63,771 bases of DNA from Paludibacteraceae bacterium (GCA_024401475.1 JAKSKZ010000017.1:1-63771), one strand, 5' to 3'; positions 20,302-29,062 are shown, numbered from the stretch's first letter. Translations and numbers: made by a program. Notes: generated by a model from the letters alone, not told the origin.

Positions 20302-21489
20302 TTAGTCAAGAATCTTTGTGATTTGACCAGAACCAACGGTTCTACCACCCTCACGAATAGCGAAACGAAGACCCTCGCTACAAGCAACTGGTGCGATCAA
20401 GCTAACTGTAATCTCCAAGTTATCACCTGGCATTACCATCTCAGTTCCCTCTGGCAAAGAAATCTCACCAGTAACATCCAAAGTACGGATGTAGAATTGA
20501 GGACGATACTTGTTGTGGAATGGAGTGTGACGACCACCCTCTTCCTTCTTCAAGATATACACTGAAGCAACGAAGTTAGAGTGAGGAGTTACTTGACCTG
20601 GCTTACACAATACCATACCACGCTTGATTTGGTTCTTGTCGATACCACGAAGCAACAAACCTACGTTATCACCAGCCTCACCTTGATCCAACAACTTACG
20701 GAACATCTCAACACCAGTTACAGTTGACTTCAACTTCTCAGCACCCAAACCGATGATTTCAACTTCCTCACCTACCTTGATGATACCTGTCTCAACACGA
20801 CCTGTAGCAACAGTACCACGACCTGTGATTGAGAACACGTCCTCAACTGGCATCAAGAAAGGCTTATCGATGTCACGTGGAGGCAATTGGATCCAAGTAT
20901 CAACTGCATCCATCAACTCCATAACCTTGTCTTCCCATTGAGCCTCACCGTTCAATGCACCAAGAGCGGAACCTCTGATGAATGGAGTGTTGTCACCATC
21001 AAACTCATAGAATGAAAGCAACTCACGCATTTCCATCTCAACCAAATCCAACATCTCAGCATCATCAACCATATCACACTTGTTCATGAATACAACCAAG
21101 CGAGGTACGTTTACCTGACGAGCCAAAAGAATGTGCTCACGAGTTTGAGGCATAGGACCATCAGTTGCAGCAACTACGATGATAGCACCATCCATTTGAG
21201 CAGCACCAGTTACCATGTTCTTTACATAGTCGGCGTGTCCTGGACAGTCAACGTGTGCATAGTGACGGTTAGCTGTTTGATACTCAACGTGTGCTGTGTT
21301 GATTGTGATACCACGCTCTTTTTCCTCAGGAGCGTTGTCGATTGAGTCGAATGAACGCAACTCAGAAAGACCCTTCTTAGACAATACTGTAGTGATTGCA
21401 GCAGTCAAAGTAGTCTTACCGTGGTCAACGTGACCAATTGTACCGATATTTACGTGCGGTTTGGAACGGTCGAATTGTTCTTTAGCCAT
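20302..21489 (-). CDS. tuf: Elongation factor Tu
   Basis: A 395-residue EF-Tu. G1 GHVDHGKT, G2 region [13 protein letters not shown]3 [13 protein letters not shown]4 NKCD and G5 SAL are all present, then domains 2 and 3 with [13 protein letters not shown] and the C-terminal [16 protein letters not shown]. It delivers aminoacyl-tRNA to the ribosome. Four tRNA genes lie directly upstream in the same direction, so tRNA and tuf are probably cotranscribed, as in the E. coli thrU-tyrU-glyT-thrT-tufB operon. Confidence 0.98.
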   Translation of the reverse strand: MAKEQFDRSKPHVNIGTIGHVDHGKTTLTAAITTVLSKKGLSELRSFDSIDNAPEEKERGITINTAHVEYQTANRHYAHVDCPGHADYVKNMVTGAAQMDGAIIVVAATDGPMPQTREHILLARQVNVPRLVVFMNKCDMVDDAEMLDLVEMEMRELLSFYEFDGDNTPFIRGSALGALNGEAQWEDKVMELMDAVDTWIQLPPRDIDKPFLMPVEDVFSITGRGTVATGRVETGIIKVGEEVEIIGLGAEKLKSTVTGVEMFRKLLDQGEAGDNVGLLLRGIDKNQIKRGMVLCKPGQVTPHSNFVASVYILKKEEGGRHTPFHNKYRPQFYIRTLDVTGEISLPEGTEMVMPGDNLEITVSLIAPVACSEGLRFAIREGGRTVGSGQITKILD

Positions 21490-21535
21490 AACTAAAATTA
21501 TTTTTTAATGATTAATGTATTCTTAAATTGAATCG

Positions 21536-21607
<72 letters not shown>

Positions 21608-21616
21608 AAAAACGAG

Positions 21617-21689
21617 AGCGGAAGACGGGGTTCAAACCCGCGACCCTCAGCTTGGAAGGCTAATGCTCTATCAACTGAGCTACTTCCGC
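21617..21689 (-). tRNA. tRNA-Gly (TCC anticodon)
   Basis: A 73-nt tRNA with acceptor GCGGAAG/CTTCCGC, anticodon loop CTTCCAA and T-arm with TTTGAAC. Ten bases separate it from the following tRNA-Thr(GGT). Confidence 0.93.
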
Positions 21690-21708
21690 ATAAAAACTCA
21701 CGTTTTCG

Positions 21709-21790
21709 TGGGCGTGGGTGGACTCGAACCACCGAAGACCGAAGTCGAGAGATTTACAGTCTCTTGCCATTGCCGCTAGGCGACACGCCC
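21709..21790 (-). tRNA. tRNA-Tyr (GTA anticodon)
   Basis: An 82-nt class II tRNA with acceptor GGGCGTG/CACGCCC, anticodon loop CTGTAAA, a long variable arm (TCGACTTCGGTCTTC region) and T-arm GGTGG-TTCGAGT-CCACC; discriminator A. Confidence 0.95.
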
Positions 21791-21824
21791 CCACAATCAT
21801 CTACTTACTATTTCAAAGATCTTG

Positions 21825-21898
21825 AGCCTCTTGTCGGATTCGAACCAACGACCCCGAGATTACAAATCACGTGCTCTGGCCAACTGAGCTAAAGAGGC
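21825..21898 (-). tRNA. tRNA-Thr (TGT anticodon)
   Basis: A 74-nt tRNA with acceptor GCCTCTT/AAGAGGC, anticodon loop TTTGTAA and T-loop TTCGAAT. It is the promoter-proximal member of the tRNA-tuf transcript. The anticodon stem has one T-T mismatch. Confidence 0.92.
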
Positions 21899-21910
21899 AT
21901 TCACCTACAA

Positions 21911-21946
21911 GCAAACCATTCCAAGGGCTTCCCCGAAATGGTTTGC
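21911..21946 (-). other. 10-bp palindrome at the start of the tRNA-tuf transcript
   Basis: GCAAACCATT (21911-21920) pairs perfectly with AATGGTTTGC (21937-21946). On the minus strand its first base is the last base of the TACATTTG -7 box, so it spans the expected start site and early leader. It could be an operator, a leader hairpin or a terminator of weak upstream read-through; no T run follows. Confidence 0.45.
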
Positions 21947-21976
21947 AAATGTAGACATTTATTTCAATCCTGCAAA
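21946..21976 (-). promoter_or_regulatory. Promoter of the tRNA-tuf-secE-nusG-rpl-rpo operon
   Basis: On the minus strand, TTTG (plus 21973-21976) is followed after 19 bp by TACATTTG (plus 21946-21953), a complete -33/-7 Bacteroidota promoter. It lies between hpf and the first tRNA and would drive the whole block down to the terminator after rpoC. Confidence 0.75.
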
Positions 21977-21996
21977 GTTTTTAGCAAGGATTTTTA

Positions 21997-22293
21997 TTAA
22001 TTTCTCGATTTTTCTTTGTTCTTAATCAACAGACGAATCATCGCATCCAAAGCATTATCAAACGCCTCCTCGAACTTGTCAGCCACCTTAGTCACGACCA
22101 ACTCGTTGTTAGGAACAAGCACCTTCAACATCACCTCTTTGTTGTCTGCAGCCTCTGGCTTAACAACTTTCAACGATACGTCAACGGTCGTAATCTCATC
22201 CGAGTATTGCTCCAACTTTGCTACTTTCTTCTGAATAAATTCCTCCAACTCCACTTTTGCATCAAAGTGAATAGCTTTAATCGTTACGTTCAT
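21997..22293 (-). CDS. hpf: Ribosome hibernation-promoting factor (short HPF/RaiA family)
   Basis: A 98-residue short-form HPF: MNVTIKAIHFDAKVELEEFI, then KLEQYSDEITTVDVSL, VKPEAADNKEVMLKVLVPN, and FEEAFDNALDAMIRLLIKNK. This family binds the 30S decoding site in stationary phase. It has only the N-terminal domain; no long-form dimerisation tail. It follows xerC after 18 bp. Confidence 0.93.
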   Translation of the reverse strand: MNVTIKAIHFDAKVELEEFIQKKVAKLEQYSDEITTVDVSLKVVKPEAADNKEVMLKVLVPNNELVVTKVADKFEEAFDNALDAMIRLLIKNKEKSRN

Positions 22294-22311
22294 AATCTTA
22301 TCCTCCCACTT

Positions 22312-23205
22312 TTACGCCCTTGGATGGGCTTGTTTATAAATCTTTTGTAATTGTTCGAATGTTGTATGCGTATATACCTCCGTCGCTGCCAAACTCGCAT
22401 GCCCCAACAACTCTTTCACCGCGCTCAGCTCGGCTCCGTTGTTCAACATGGCAGTGGCAAAAGTGTGTCGCAACACGTGCGGACTCCTTTTCGACATCGT
22501 ACTTACTAAGGTGATATATTTGGTGACTAATCGGTAAACCAACATGGGATATAAGGCCTCTCCATTCTCCCGCACAAACAAGCGGTTGCAACGTTCAGGG
22601 ACGACCTCGTCCCTAAGTTTTTCATAGGCGGCAATAGACTCTCCTAACTTCTTTCCAAATGGTATCAGTCTTTGCTTGTTCCTCTTTCCCGTTATCAGCA
22701 CCGTCATCCCCGCAACACTCACATCTACGTCCTTTATACCTATCAACTCCGACAAACGGATGCCCAACGTATAAAACATTTCAATGATCAGCTTATCCCG
22801 CACACCCTCAAAATCCTCACCAAAAACATTGAGAAGACCATCTTCGCCAAGAAGATCATCCATCTCCGATTCCCTGAGAAACTTCGGCAGCACCTTCTCT
22901 TTTTTGGGAGAAGAGACTCCCCTCATCGGATTGTGCGAAACAAATCCATGTTGCTTCAAATATTTGAAAAACGACTTAAGCGCAGTCATCTTCCGCCCCA
23001 CAGACGAAGCCTTCTCTCCAGCTTCCATCAAAGAGACTTCCCACTCCCTCACCAAAGTCGAATCCACCTTTACCGGATCGAACTCCATCGATCGGCTTTC
23101 AACAAAATCCCTAAACTGAATCAGATCGGTCCTATAAGATACAAAAGTATGAGAAGAATAACCCTTCTCATACTTTATATATTGAAGAAACTTCGATATC
23201 AACAT
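22312..23205 (-). CDS. xerC: Tyrosine recombinase XerC/XerD
   Basis: A 297-residue site-specific recombinase with an N-terminal SAM-like core-binding domain and C-terminal catalytic domain. Catalytic residues seen: Arg in LGIRLSELIGI, Lys in ITGKRNKQRLIPF, His-x-x-Arg in HVLRHTFAT, His in ELLGHASL and the nucleophile Tyr in TEVYTHTT. It resolves chromosome dimers at dif. Its setting between rpsU and hpf marks it as the housekeeping enzyme and not a phage integrase. I cannot tell XerC from XerD by sequence alone. Confidence 0.9.
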   Translation of the reverse strand: MLISKFLQYIKYEKGYSSHTFVSYRTDLIQFRDFVESRSMEFDPVKVDSTLVREWEVSLMEAGEKASSVGRKMTALKSFFKYLKQHGFVSHNPMRGVSSPKKEKVLPKFLRESEMDDLLGEDGLLNVFGEDFEGVRDKLIIEMFYTLGIRLSELIGIKDVDVSVAGMTVLITGKRNKQRLIPFGKKLGESIAAYEKLRDEVVPERCNRLFVRENGEALYPMLVYRLVTKYITLVSTMSKRSPHVLRHTFATAMLNNGAELSAVKELLGHASLAATEVYTHTTFEQLQKIYKQAHPRA

Positions 23206-23280
23206 AGAAACTTCGCTTATAAAGTATTTGATACTAAATTAAGCAAAAGTTCTTTATCTGCAAAGAATTTTTCGTTTTTT

Positions 23281-23472
23281 TTATTCCTCTGTACGTTGCA
23301 ATTGTTGTACGTACACTGCATGGATCTTTTGTTGACGCTTTACTACAGATGGCTTCTCAAATTGTTGTCTGTTTCTCAACTCCTTAATAACGCCAGTCTT
23401 TTCAAACTTTCTCTTGAACTTCTTCAAGGCCTTCTCGATGTTTTCGCCTTCCTTAATTTGAACAATAATCAT
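23281..23472 (-). CDS. rpsU: 30S ribosomal protein S21
   Basis: A 63-residue S21: MIIVQIKEGENIEKALKKFKRK, EKTGVIKELRNRQQFEKPSV and a basic helical end. ATG 23472 was chosen because the family starts here; the longer reading runs through the promoter. In Bacteroidota S21 helps place the anti-SD sequence so that it is not exposed, which fits the lack of SD sequences in this window. Confidence 0.95.
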   Translation of the reverse strand: MIIVQIKEGENIEKALKKFKRKFEKTGVIKELRNRQQFEKPSVVKRQQKIHAVYVQQLQRTEE

Positions 23473-23516
23473 AATATATTTTTGTTTATAAATATTTGCA
23501 TAATATTTTTGCGTCG

Positions 23517-23524
23517 CAAAAGTA
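23517..23524 (-). promoter_or_regulatory. -7 element of rpsU
   Basis: On the minus strand TACTTTTG fits TAnnTTTG and lies 44 bp before the rpsU ATG. No clear -33 box is seen. Confidence 0.5.
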
Positions 23525-23638
23525 GATATTCTTTTTCTAAAATCCATCATTTTCAACAAGATTTTGCAAAAAAATCGTTTTTCCACTTTTTCATAACCTT
23601 TCAGCCCGTCTGCCAACCTAACAAAAACGGGGATTTCC

Positions 23639-23646
23639 TATCTTTG
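23639..23646 (+). promoter_or_regulatory. -7 element of pepP
   Basis: TATCTTTG ends 19 bp before the pepP ATG, giving a leader of about 12 nt. No clear -33 TTG at the proper distance. Confidence 0.5.
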
Positions 23647-23665
23647 TCCAACAAAACGACATAAT

Positions 23666-25456
23666 ATGGAAAATAGTATTTCAACCAAAATAGAAAGTCT
23701 GCGCAAGGCTTTGCGGATGAACAACATTCAGTTCATCATCATCCCCACTTCCGATCCTCACCTTAGCGAATACGTTGCTGGCCATTGGAAAAGCAGAGAA
23801 TGGATAAGCGGATTCACGGGTTCCGCAGGAACAGTGGTGTTTTCCTTGTCGGAGGCTGGGCTTTGGACGGACTCACGTTATTTTCTACAAGCTGAGGAGC
23901 AACTGAAAGATTCAGGCGTACAACTCTTCAAAGATGGATTATCCGACACCCCTTCCATCTACGAATGGATTTGTAGCAAAGCTGTCGAGGGGGATTGCGT
24001 GGGTATCGACGGAGAACGCTTTTCCATTTCCGAAGTTGAAAAAATGAAGGATATTTTCTCATCTCACAATTTATCCATCAATACCAGGGCCAACTTCATC
24101 AATGAATTATGGACAAACGCACCATCCTTGCCACAAACAGAACTTTTCTACCTCGATGAACAATATTCGGGAGAAAGTGTAGAAGAAAAGCTATCCCGCA
24201 TCCGCAAAGAAATCGGCAAAGCAAAGTCTAACGCTCTCCTCATCACGGCTCTCGACGAGATTGCTTGGACTTTCAATCTGCGTGCTTCTGATGTAGAGTT
24301 CAACCCAGTGGCCATCGCCTACGCCATCATTTACGAAAAGTCGGCAGCACTATTCACAAACTGCGACCGCATATCTCCAGAGGCAAAAAATCGTCTTGAA
24401 AAAGCAGGCGTTAATCTTTTTGAATACGATTATATATATAAGGTATTGAATGAACTGCCAATCGAGACAAAAATCATGATTGACGGCAGCAAGACAAACT
24501 TTGCTTTAGCATCTGCCATCCATCATACCGAAAACATAATATCCTGCGTCTCCCCTATCTCTTTCATGAAGAGCATCAAAAACGAAACGGAGTCCAACGG
24601 CATACGGAAGACCGTCATAAAAGATGGTGTTGCCATGGCTTATGCATTCCACTGGTTGGAAGAGATGGTGAAAAGCAATAAAAGAGTCACAGAAATTAGC
24701 TTTGCGCAAAAACTGAAGGAATACCGCAGTCAACAAAAAGATTTTTTCTGCGAAAGCTTCGGAACTATAGCCGGATATGGCAAACACGGGGCTATCGTAC
24801 ATTATAGTGCGACAAAGGAAAGTGATGCTGAAATAGGCATAGACAATCTTCTCCTTGTCGATTCTGGGGCAAACTATTTCGATGGAACAACGGACATCAC
24901 ACGCACCATCATCCTCGGAACACCAACTCCACAACAAAAGAGAGATTACACGAATGTGCTTAAAGGGCACATTGCCTTGGCCTCCATTCAATTTCCGAAA
25001 GGCACGCACGGTGCTCAACTCGATGTCCTCGCTAGACAATTCTTATGGAACTCCGGCGAAGACTACGGTCATGGTACAGGACACGGCATTGGGCATTTCC
25101 TATGCGTACACGAAGGCCCACAAAACATCCGCATTCGAGACAATGGAACTGAATTACAAAAAGGGATGCTAATTTCCAACGAACCAGGACTATACAAAGC
25201 TGGACAATATGGCATCAGAACAGAAAACATGGTTTTAGTTCAAGAGGGAGAAAGCAACGACGAGTTTGGAAAATTCCTCCGATTCGAGACATTAAGTCTT
25301 TACCCCTTCGACACAAAACTAATTGAAATATCAATGCTCAGCGAAAAAGAACGGTGCTGGATCAACCAATACCACCAAAAAGTGTACGATTCGCTATCTC
25401 CTCTGCTCAACCAAGAAACCAAACTCTGGTTAGCCGAGAAAGTGAAAACTATTTAA
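23666..25456 (+). CDS. pepP: Xaa-Pro aminopeptidase P (M24B)
   Basis: A 596-residue three-domain aminopeptidase P. Two creatinase-type N-terminal domains (with FTGSAGTVVFS and LWTDSRYFLQAEEQL) precede the M24 catalytic domain. Metal ligands are visible as the two Asp in DSGANYFDGTTDITRT, the His in GHGTGHGIGHFLCVHEGPQ, and the two Glu in NEPGLYK and GIRTENMVL. It removes N-terminal residues before proline. There is no signal peptide, so it is cytoplasmic. Length is typical for the long form seen in Bacteroidota and eukaryotes. Confidence 0.95.
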   Translation: MENSISTKIESLRKALRMNNIQFIIIPTSDPHLSEYVAGHWKSREWISGFTGSAGTVVFSLSEAGLWTDSRYFLQAEEQLKDSGVQLFKDGLSDTPSIYEWICSKAVEGDCVGIDGERFSISEVEKMKDIFSSHNLSINTRANFINELWTNAPSLPQTELFYLDEQYSGESVEEKLSRIRKEIGKAKSNALLITALDEIAWTFNLRASDVEFNPVAIAYAIIYEKSAALFTNCDRISPEAKNRLEKAGVNLFEYDYIYKVLNELPIETKIMIDGSKTNFALASAIHHTENIISCVSPISFMKSIKNETESNGIRKTVIKDGVAMAYAFHWLEEMVKSNKRVTEISFAQKLKEYRSQQKDFFCESFGTIAGYGKHGAIVHYSATKESDAEIGIDNLLLVDSGANYFDGTTDITRTIILGTPTPQQKRDYTNVLKGHIALASIQFPKGTHGAQLDVLARQFLWNSGEDYGHGTGHGIGHFLCVHEGPQNIRIRDNGTELQKGMLISNEPGLYKAGQYGIRTENMVLVQEGESNDEFGKFLRFETLSLYPFDTKLIEISMLSEKERCWINQYHQKVYDSLSPLLNQETKLWLAEKVKTI

Positions 25457-25543
25457 ATGTTTTCCAATCATTCCTCTATTCCAAATGTTTTTTCTAATTT
25501 AGTCCGATTTTTAATTCGCATATAAAAAAAACAAAGAACAGAT

Positions 25544-26974
25544 ATGAAAAGGTTATTTTTAATCACTGTTGCACTTCTTCTTTCTCTATGTGCTTTTGCA
25601 AAAGGAGGAAACAGCGACAAAGGTTACAACATCCAAGTAAACGTTCCTAATTTAAAAAACGACACCGTTTATCTTGCTTTCTATTTTAATGGGAAAACTT
25701 ACTCGAAAGACACTACCGTGCTTAATAAAGGCATCGGTACTTTCTCTAACAAGGAGCCATTGAAGCAGGGTATTTACATCGTTTACTTTAATTCTGATAA
25801 ATTTTTCGACATTCTTGTTGGAGAGGACCAAAACATCCAAGTCAAGGTTGACACCACAAATTTGTCTGACGTCACCATCAAAGGCAGCTTGGAAAGTATG
25901 AAATACCAAGAGTTGCTCAGAGAAATGTCCAAGCGACACAAAGAGCAAAGAGAACTTTCCAATCAATACAAAGAGAAGAAGATTGACTCTCTCTCTTATG
26001 TGAAAAAAGCAGAGGCATTGAACGAGGAGGTTAGCGCATTCCAAAAGAGAATGATGGAAGAGAACAAAGGGACTTTCTTCGCTGCGTTCTTGAAAGGTAC
26101 TATTCCTGTTGAAACCCCTGAGTTCAAAGAAGTTCCCGACTCAGTAAGAATGATGACTAGGTACCAATACGCCAAGAATCACTATTTCGACAATATCGAT
26201 TTGCAAGACCCACGATTCTTGCGTACCCAATACTTCCCTAACAAAGTGGAGAATTATATCAGCAAGTTCATCATCCAACACCCCGACTCCATCACAATGG
26301 CGGCAATTGATTTGATTGAAAGATGTAAGGGCAACGACGAAACATACCAAACCATGTGTAGCAAGATGATCAACTTCGGTCTCCAAAGCAAAATCATGGG
26401 TATGGATGCGGTTTGGTTGGCCATTGCCGACAAATATTACCTTTCTGGCAAGGCTACATGGGCTGACACAGCATGGGTGAGCGACTTGAGAAAAGAGGCA
26501 GACAAAATCAGATACAACAAAATTGGTATGGTAGCCCACAACTTGATGGCTCGCGACTCAAACAATGTCATTGTCCAACTTCGTGATTTGAAGCAACCTT
26601 ACGTACTCGTATACTTCTTCGAACCTTCTTGTGGACACTGCAAAAAGACAACTCCTGTATTGCACGATTCTGTTTACTCCAAATACAAGGACAAAGGATT
26701 CGAAGTGTTCGCATTCTACACTCAGACAGATCGTAAAGAGTGGATGGATTTCGTCAACAAGCATAAGTTGAACGACTGGGTGAACGTTTGGGACCCTAAC
26801 AGAGAGTCTTGGTTCTGGAAATATTACGATGCATCTTCAACTCCGGGTGTTTACCTTTTGGACAAAGAGCGTAAATTCTTGGCTAAGAAGATTGACATGA
26901 AGACGCTCGACTTAATTTTGAACGAAGAGATCAACAAAAGGAATAAAGACGACAACAAACCAAAGAAGAAATAA
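25544..26974 (+). CDS. Exported thioredoxin-like (TlpA/DUF5106-type) protein
   Basis: A 476-residue exported protein with a signal peptide (about 1-19, ending CAFA-K). The N-terminal domain (about 25-110) has beta strands of the DUF4369 type (NDTVYLAFYFNGKTY). A helical middle is followed by a C-terminal redoxin fold from about residue 345 with YVLVYFFEPSCGHCKKTTPVL, giving the active-site CGHC near 363-366, and a cis-Pro region SSTPGVYLL. Such proteins reduce disulfides in the periplasm. The stop and the next ATG share one base (TAATG), so it is coupled to the carbonic anhydrase-like gene. Confidence 0.8.
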   Translation: MKRLFLITVALLLSLCAFAKGGNSDKGYNIQVNVPNLKNDTVYLAFYFNGKTYSKDTTVLNKGIGTFSNKEPLKQGIYIVYFNSDKFFDILVGEDQNIQVKVDTTNLSDVTIKGSLESMKYQELLREMSKRHKEQRELSNQYKEKKIDSLSYVKKAEALNEEVSAFQKRMMEENKGTFFAAFLKGTIPVETPEFKEVPDSVRMMTRYQYAKNHYFDNIDLQDPRFLRTQYFPNKVENYISKFIIQHPDSITMAAIDLIERCKGNDETYQTMCSKMINFGLQSKIMGMDAVWLAIADKYYLSGKATWADTAWVSDLRKEADKIRYNKIGMVAHNLMARDSNNVIVQLRDLKQPYVLVYFFEPSCGHCKKTTPVLHDSVYSKYKDKGFEVFAFYTQTDRKEWMDFVNKHKLNDWVNVWDPNRESWFWKYYDASSTPGVYLLDKERKFLAKKIDMKTLDLILNEEINKRNKDDNKPKKK

Positions 26975-27492
26975 TGGCACTCATTAAATCAGTAAGAGGT
27001 TTCACCCCTAAAATCGGAGAGAACGTGTTCCTTGCCGACAACGCCACCATCATTGGTGACGTTGAGATTGGAGACAATTGTAGTATTTGGTTCAACACTG
27101 TTCTTCGCGGCGACGTCAACTCTATCAAGATTGGCAACAAAGTGAATATTCAAGATGGAAGCGTGCTCCACACTCTTTACGAGAAATCGACAATTGAGAT
27201 TGGGGATAATGTTTCAGTAGGCCACAATGCTACGATTCACGGTGCCAAGATCTGTTCTAACGTCTTGGTCGGCATGGGTTCAACCATTCTCGATGATGCT
27301 GTCATCGGTGAAAACTCCATCATCGCCGCTAACGCCCTTGTGACGAGCGGAACAATCGTAGAGCCAGGCAGCTTATACGCAGGCGTTCCAGCCAAAAAGA
27401 TTAAGGATGTTTCTCCTGAACAAACCAAGGAGATGATCAACAAAATATCCAACAACTACGTCATGTACGCAAGTTGGTATAAAGAAGATTAA
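26974..27492 (+). CDS. Gamma-class carbonic anhydrase-like hexapeptide protein
   Basis: A 172-residue left-handed beta-helix protein (YrdA/CaiE/PaaY type) with repeats such as NATIIGDVEIGDNCSIW and NTVLRGDVNSIKIG. Three possible metal-binding His are seen in SVLHTLY, VGHNATIHG (two). A C-terminal helix starts at about residue 145. Members bind zinc or iron and some hydrate CO2, others are acyltransferases; the substrate here cannot be read. Coupled by a 1-bp overlap to the redoxin gene. Confidence 0.85.
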   Translation: MALIKSVRGFTPKIGENVFLADNATIIGDVEIGDNCSIWFNTVLRGDVNSIKIGNKVNIQDGSVLHTLYEKSTIEIGDNVSVGHNATIHGAKICSNVLVGMGSTILDDAVIGENSIIAANALVTSGTIVEPGSLYAGVPAKKIKDVSPEQTKEMINKISNNYVMYASWYKED

Positions 27493-27517
27493 TACGTACC
27501 CTCAAACCACAACAAAC

Positions 27518-27955
27518 ATGAACGGTAAGAAAAGATGCAAAATATTGAAGGAGATTAGACAAAAAATCGCCAAAGAGAACGACATCGAACTCATCACTTC
27601 TGAATGCAAACACAAGGGAGATTGTCTCGGCACTTGTCCCAAATGCGAAGCTGAAGTTCGTTTCCTCGAAAGCGAATTAAGCAAACGATCTCAAATCGGC
27701 AAAGCCATCACATTGACCGGATTGGCATTCACCATGGCAAGTTGCAATCCTTTCGCCAACCAAGTTCAAGGTTTGGTGCCTAATTCCCCCATAGAGGCCC
27801 CCGTTCCTCCAGAAGAGATAATCGAATTGGAAGGAGACGTCCCTTTCTATCCTGAAGGCGAAGAAAATCAAGACGAGAAGAGCAGCGAGGAAAATCAAGA
27901 CTCCTCCCAAATCAAAAAAGACGAAGAAGAGAACAAGGAGACTTCGGAAAAATAA
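27518..27955 (+). CDS. Cys-rich small protein A, paired with radical SAM enzyme
   Basis: A 145-residue protein I cannot place in a named family. Residues 1-78 are shared without gaps with its neighbour at 28018. That part has a basic N-terminal helix (RCKILKEIRQKIA), then Cys30-x5-Cys36-x3-Cys40-x2-Cys43 (CLGTCPKC) which has the spacing of a 4Fe-4S ligand set, a charged helix EVRFLESELSKR, and a hydrophobic stretch ending in MASCNP (Cys76), which looks like a lipobox but lies far from the N-terminus. The remaining 65 residues are Pro then Glu/Lys/Gln-rich and differ from the paralog. A hairpin terminator follows the stop. Precursor peptide, electron carrier or radical SAM partner are all open. 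Confidence 0.6.
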   Translation: MNGKKRCKILKEIRQKIAKENDIELITSECKHKGDCLGTCPKCEAEVRFLESELSKRSQIGKAITLTGLAFTMASCNPFANQVQGLVPNSPIEAPVPPEEIIELEGDVPFYPEGEENQDEKSSEENQDSSQIKKDEEENKETSEK

Positions 27956-27959
27956 CGGA

Positions 27960-27988
27960 AAAGGAAGAGGGCAACTTCTTCCTTTTTT
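27960..27988 (+). terminator. Hairpin terminator between the two Cys-rich paralogs
   Basis: AAAGGAAGA (27960-27968) pairs with TCTTCCTTT (27977-27985) around an 8-nt loop and runs into six T (27983-27988). It would reduce transcription of the second paralog and the radical SAM gene relative to the first. Confidence 0.65.
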
Positions 27989-28017
27989 CTTATATACAAA
28001 AACTTACCATAAGATTT

Positions 28018-28422
28018 ATGAACGGAAAAAGCAGATGTAAAGCATTAAAAGAGATAAGGCAGAAAATAGCCCAAGAGAATGGCATCCATTTAGAAACACC
28101 AGAGTGTGATTTCAAAGGAGAATGTTCTGGAACTTGCCCCCAATGCGAATCGGAAGTCCGCTTCATCGAAAGAGAACTTATCAAACGTTCTCAATTAGGC
28201 AAAGTTATCACTCTGACAGGACTTACTTTGACACTCGCAAGCTGCAATCCTCTCACACAAAAACCATTTATCGAGCCAGAAGTGCGAGGCAAATTCCCTG
28301 CACGAGAGGAAATCATTGAAATCGACGAAGAAAAACCTCAGCAAGAGAATTCGAACAACGAATCTGAAGTTCGCACGAATGCAACTGAAGAGAGACGAGA
28401 AGAGGAAGATACTGAAAAATAA
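28018..28422 (+). CDS. Cys-rich small protein B, tandem paralog of A
   Basis: A 134-residue tandem duplicate of the protein at 27518. Cys at positions 7, 30, 36, 40, 43 and 76 are identical in position in both. The shared frame reads NGK-x-RCK-x-LKEIRQKIA, EC-x2-KG-x-C-x-GTCP-x-CE, EVRF-x-E-x-EL-x-KRSQ, then the hydrophobic ITLTGL segment and ASCNP. The C-terminal tail is acidic and has no similarity to that of A. It ends 4 bp before the radical SAM gene, so the two are almost certainly cotranscribed. Confidence 0.6.
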   Translation: MNGKSRCKALKEIRQKIAQENGIHLETPECDFKGECSGTCPQCESEVRFIERELIKRSQLGKVITLTGLTLTLASCNPLTQKPFIEPEVRGKFPAREEIIEIDEEKPQQENSNNESEVRTNATEERREEEDTEK

Positions 28423-28426
28423 CGAT

Positions 28427-29062
28427 ATGGAGAGGAAAGTGTTATCAGCAAGAATCATCGGTGTCATCAGACATCGCATAGCCTCCGATGGAGAAGGAGT
28501 CACAACATTGGTCGGTTTTTGGGGATGCCCGCTCCGCTGCCAATATTGCCTCAACCCCCATTCGTTAGTCCACGAAGAGAAGGCCAAAATCTATACGCCC
28601 GAACAACTCTATCAAGAGGTATTGATAGACCAGCTCTACTTCCTTGCCACCAACGGAGGCATCACCTTTGGCGGAGGAGAACCTCTACTCCACCCCGACT
28701 TTATCAGCGAGTTCAGATCTCTTTGCGGAGAACAATGGAACATCACCGTAGAGACATCCCTAAACGTCCCTTTATCCAACCTTCAAAAGGCTAACAAAGT
28801 TGTAAATAATTATATCATCGACATCAAAGATATCAATCCTGCCATTTACCAACGCTATACAAGCAGGGACAACCAACAAACAATCGACAACTTAAAATGG
28901 CTGGCGGGGAATGTGAATCCAGACTCTATTCTTGTCAGAACACCTCAAATCCCCGATTTCAACACGGAGGAAGACATCAAAAAGAGCGAGACGTTCATCC
29001 ATAGTTTAGGCATAAAAAACATAGATAGATTTACTTATCAAAAAGAGATTAAGAAATTGTGA
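28427..29062 (+). CDS. Small radical SAM protein (glycyl-radical activase-like)
   Basis: A 211-residue radical SAM enzyme. GFWGCPLRCQYCLNPHS carries the CxxxCxxC motif for the SAM-bound 4Fe-4S cluster (Cys at about 35, 39, 42), and GGITFGGGEPLLH is the SAM-binding GGEP motif. Later strands (ITVETSLNV, NYIIDIKDINPAIYQRYT) match pyruvate formate-lyase activating enzymes, but it lacks the extra ferredoxin insert and no glycyl-radical enzyme is in the window. ATG 28427 was chosen; the longer reading overlaps the upstream gene. It may modify or use the two Cys-rich proteins encoded just before it; this is inference from position. Confidence 0.8.
   Translation: MERKVLSARIIGVIRHRIASDGEGVTTLVGFWGCPLRCQYCLNPHSLVHEEKAKIYTPEQLYQEVLIDQLYFLATNGGITFGGGEPLLHPDFISEFRSLCGEQWNITVETSLNVPLSNLQKANKVVNNYIIDIKDINPAIYQRYTSRDNQQTIDNLKWLAGNVNPDSILVRTPQIPDFNTEEDIKKSETFIHSLGIKNIDRFTYQKEIKKL

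Noticed and set aside
22312..23205. XerC-like gene as a phage or integron integrase next to tRNA genes
   Set aside because: It sits between rpsU and hpf in housekeeping context, with no attachment-site repeat at the tRNA genes and no phage genes.
28427..29062. Radical SAM gene as anaerobic ribonucleotide reductase activase
   Set aside because: No NrdD or other glycyl-radical enzyme gene is adjacent; the neighbours are the Cys-rich proteins and the phe operon.
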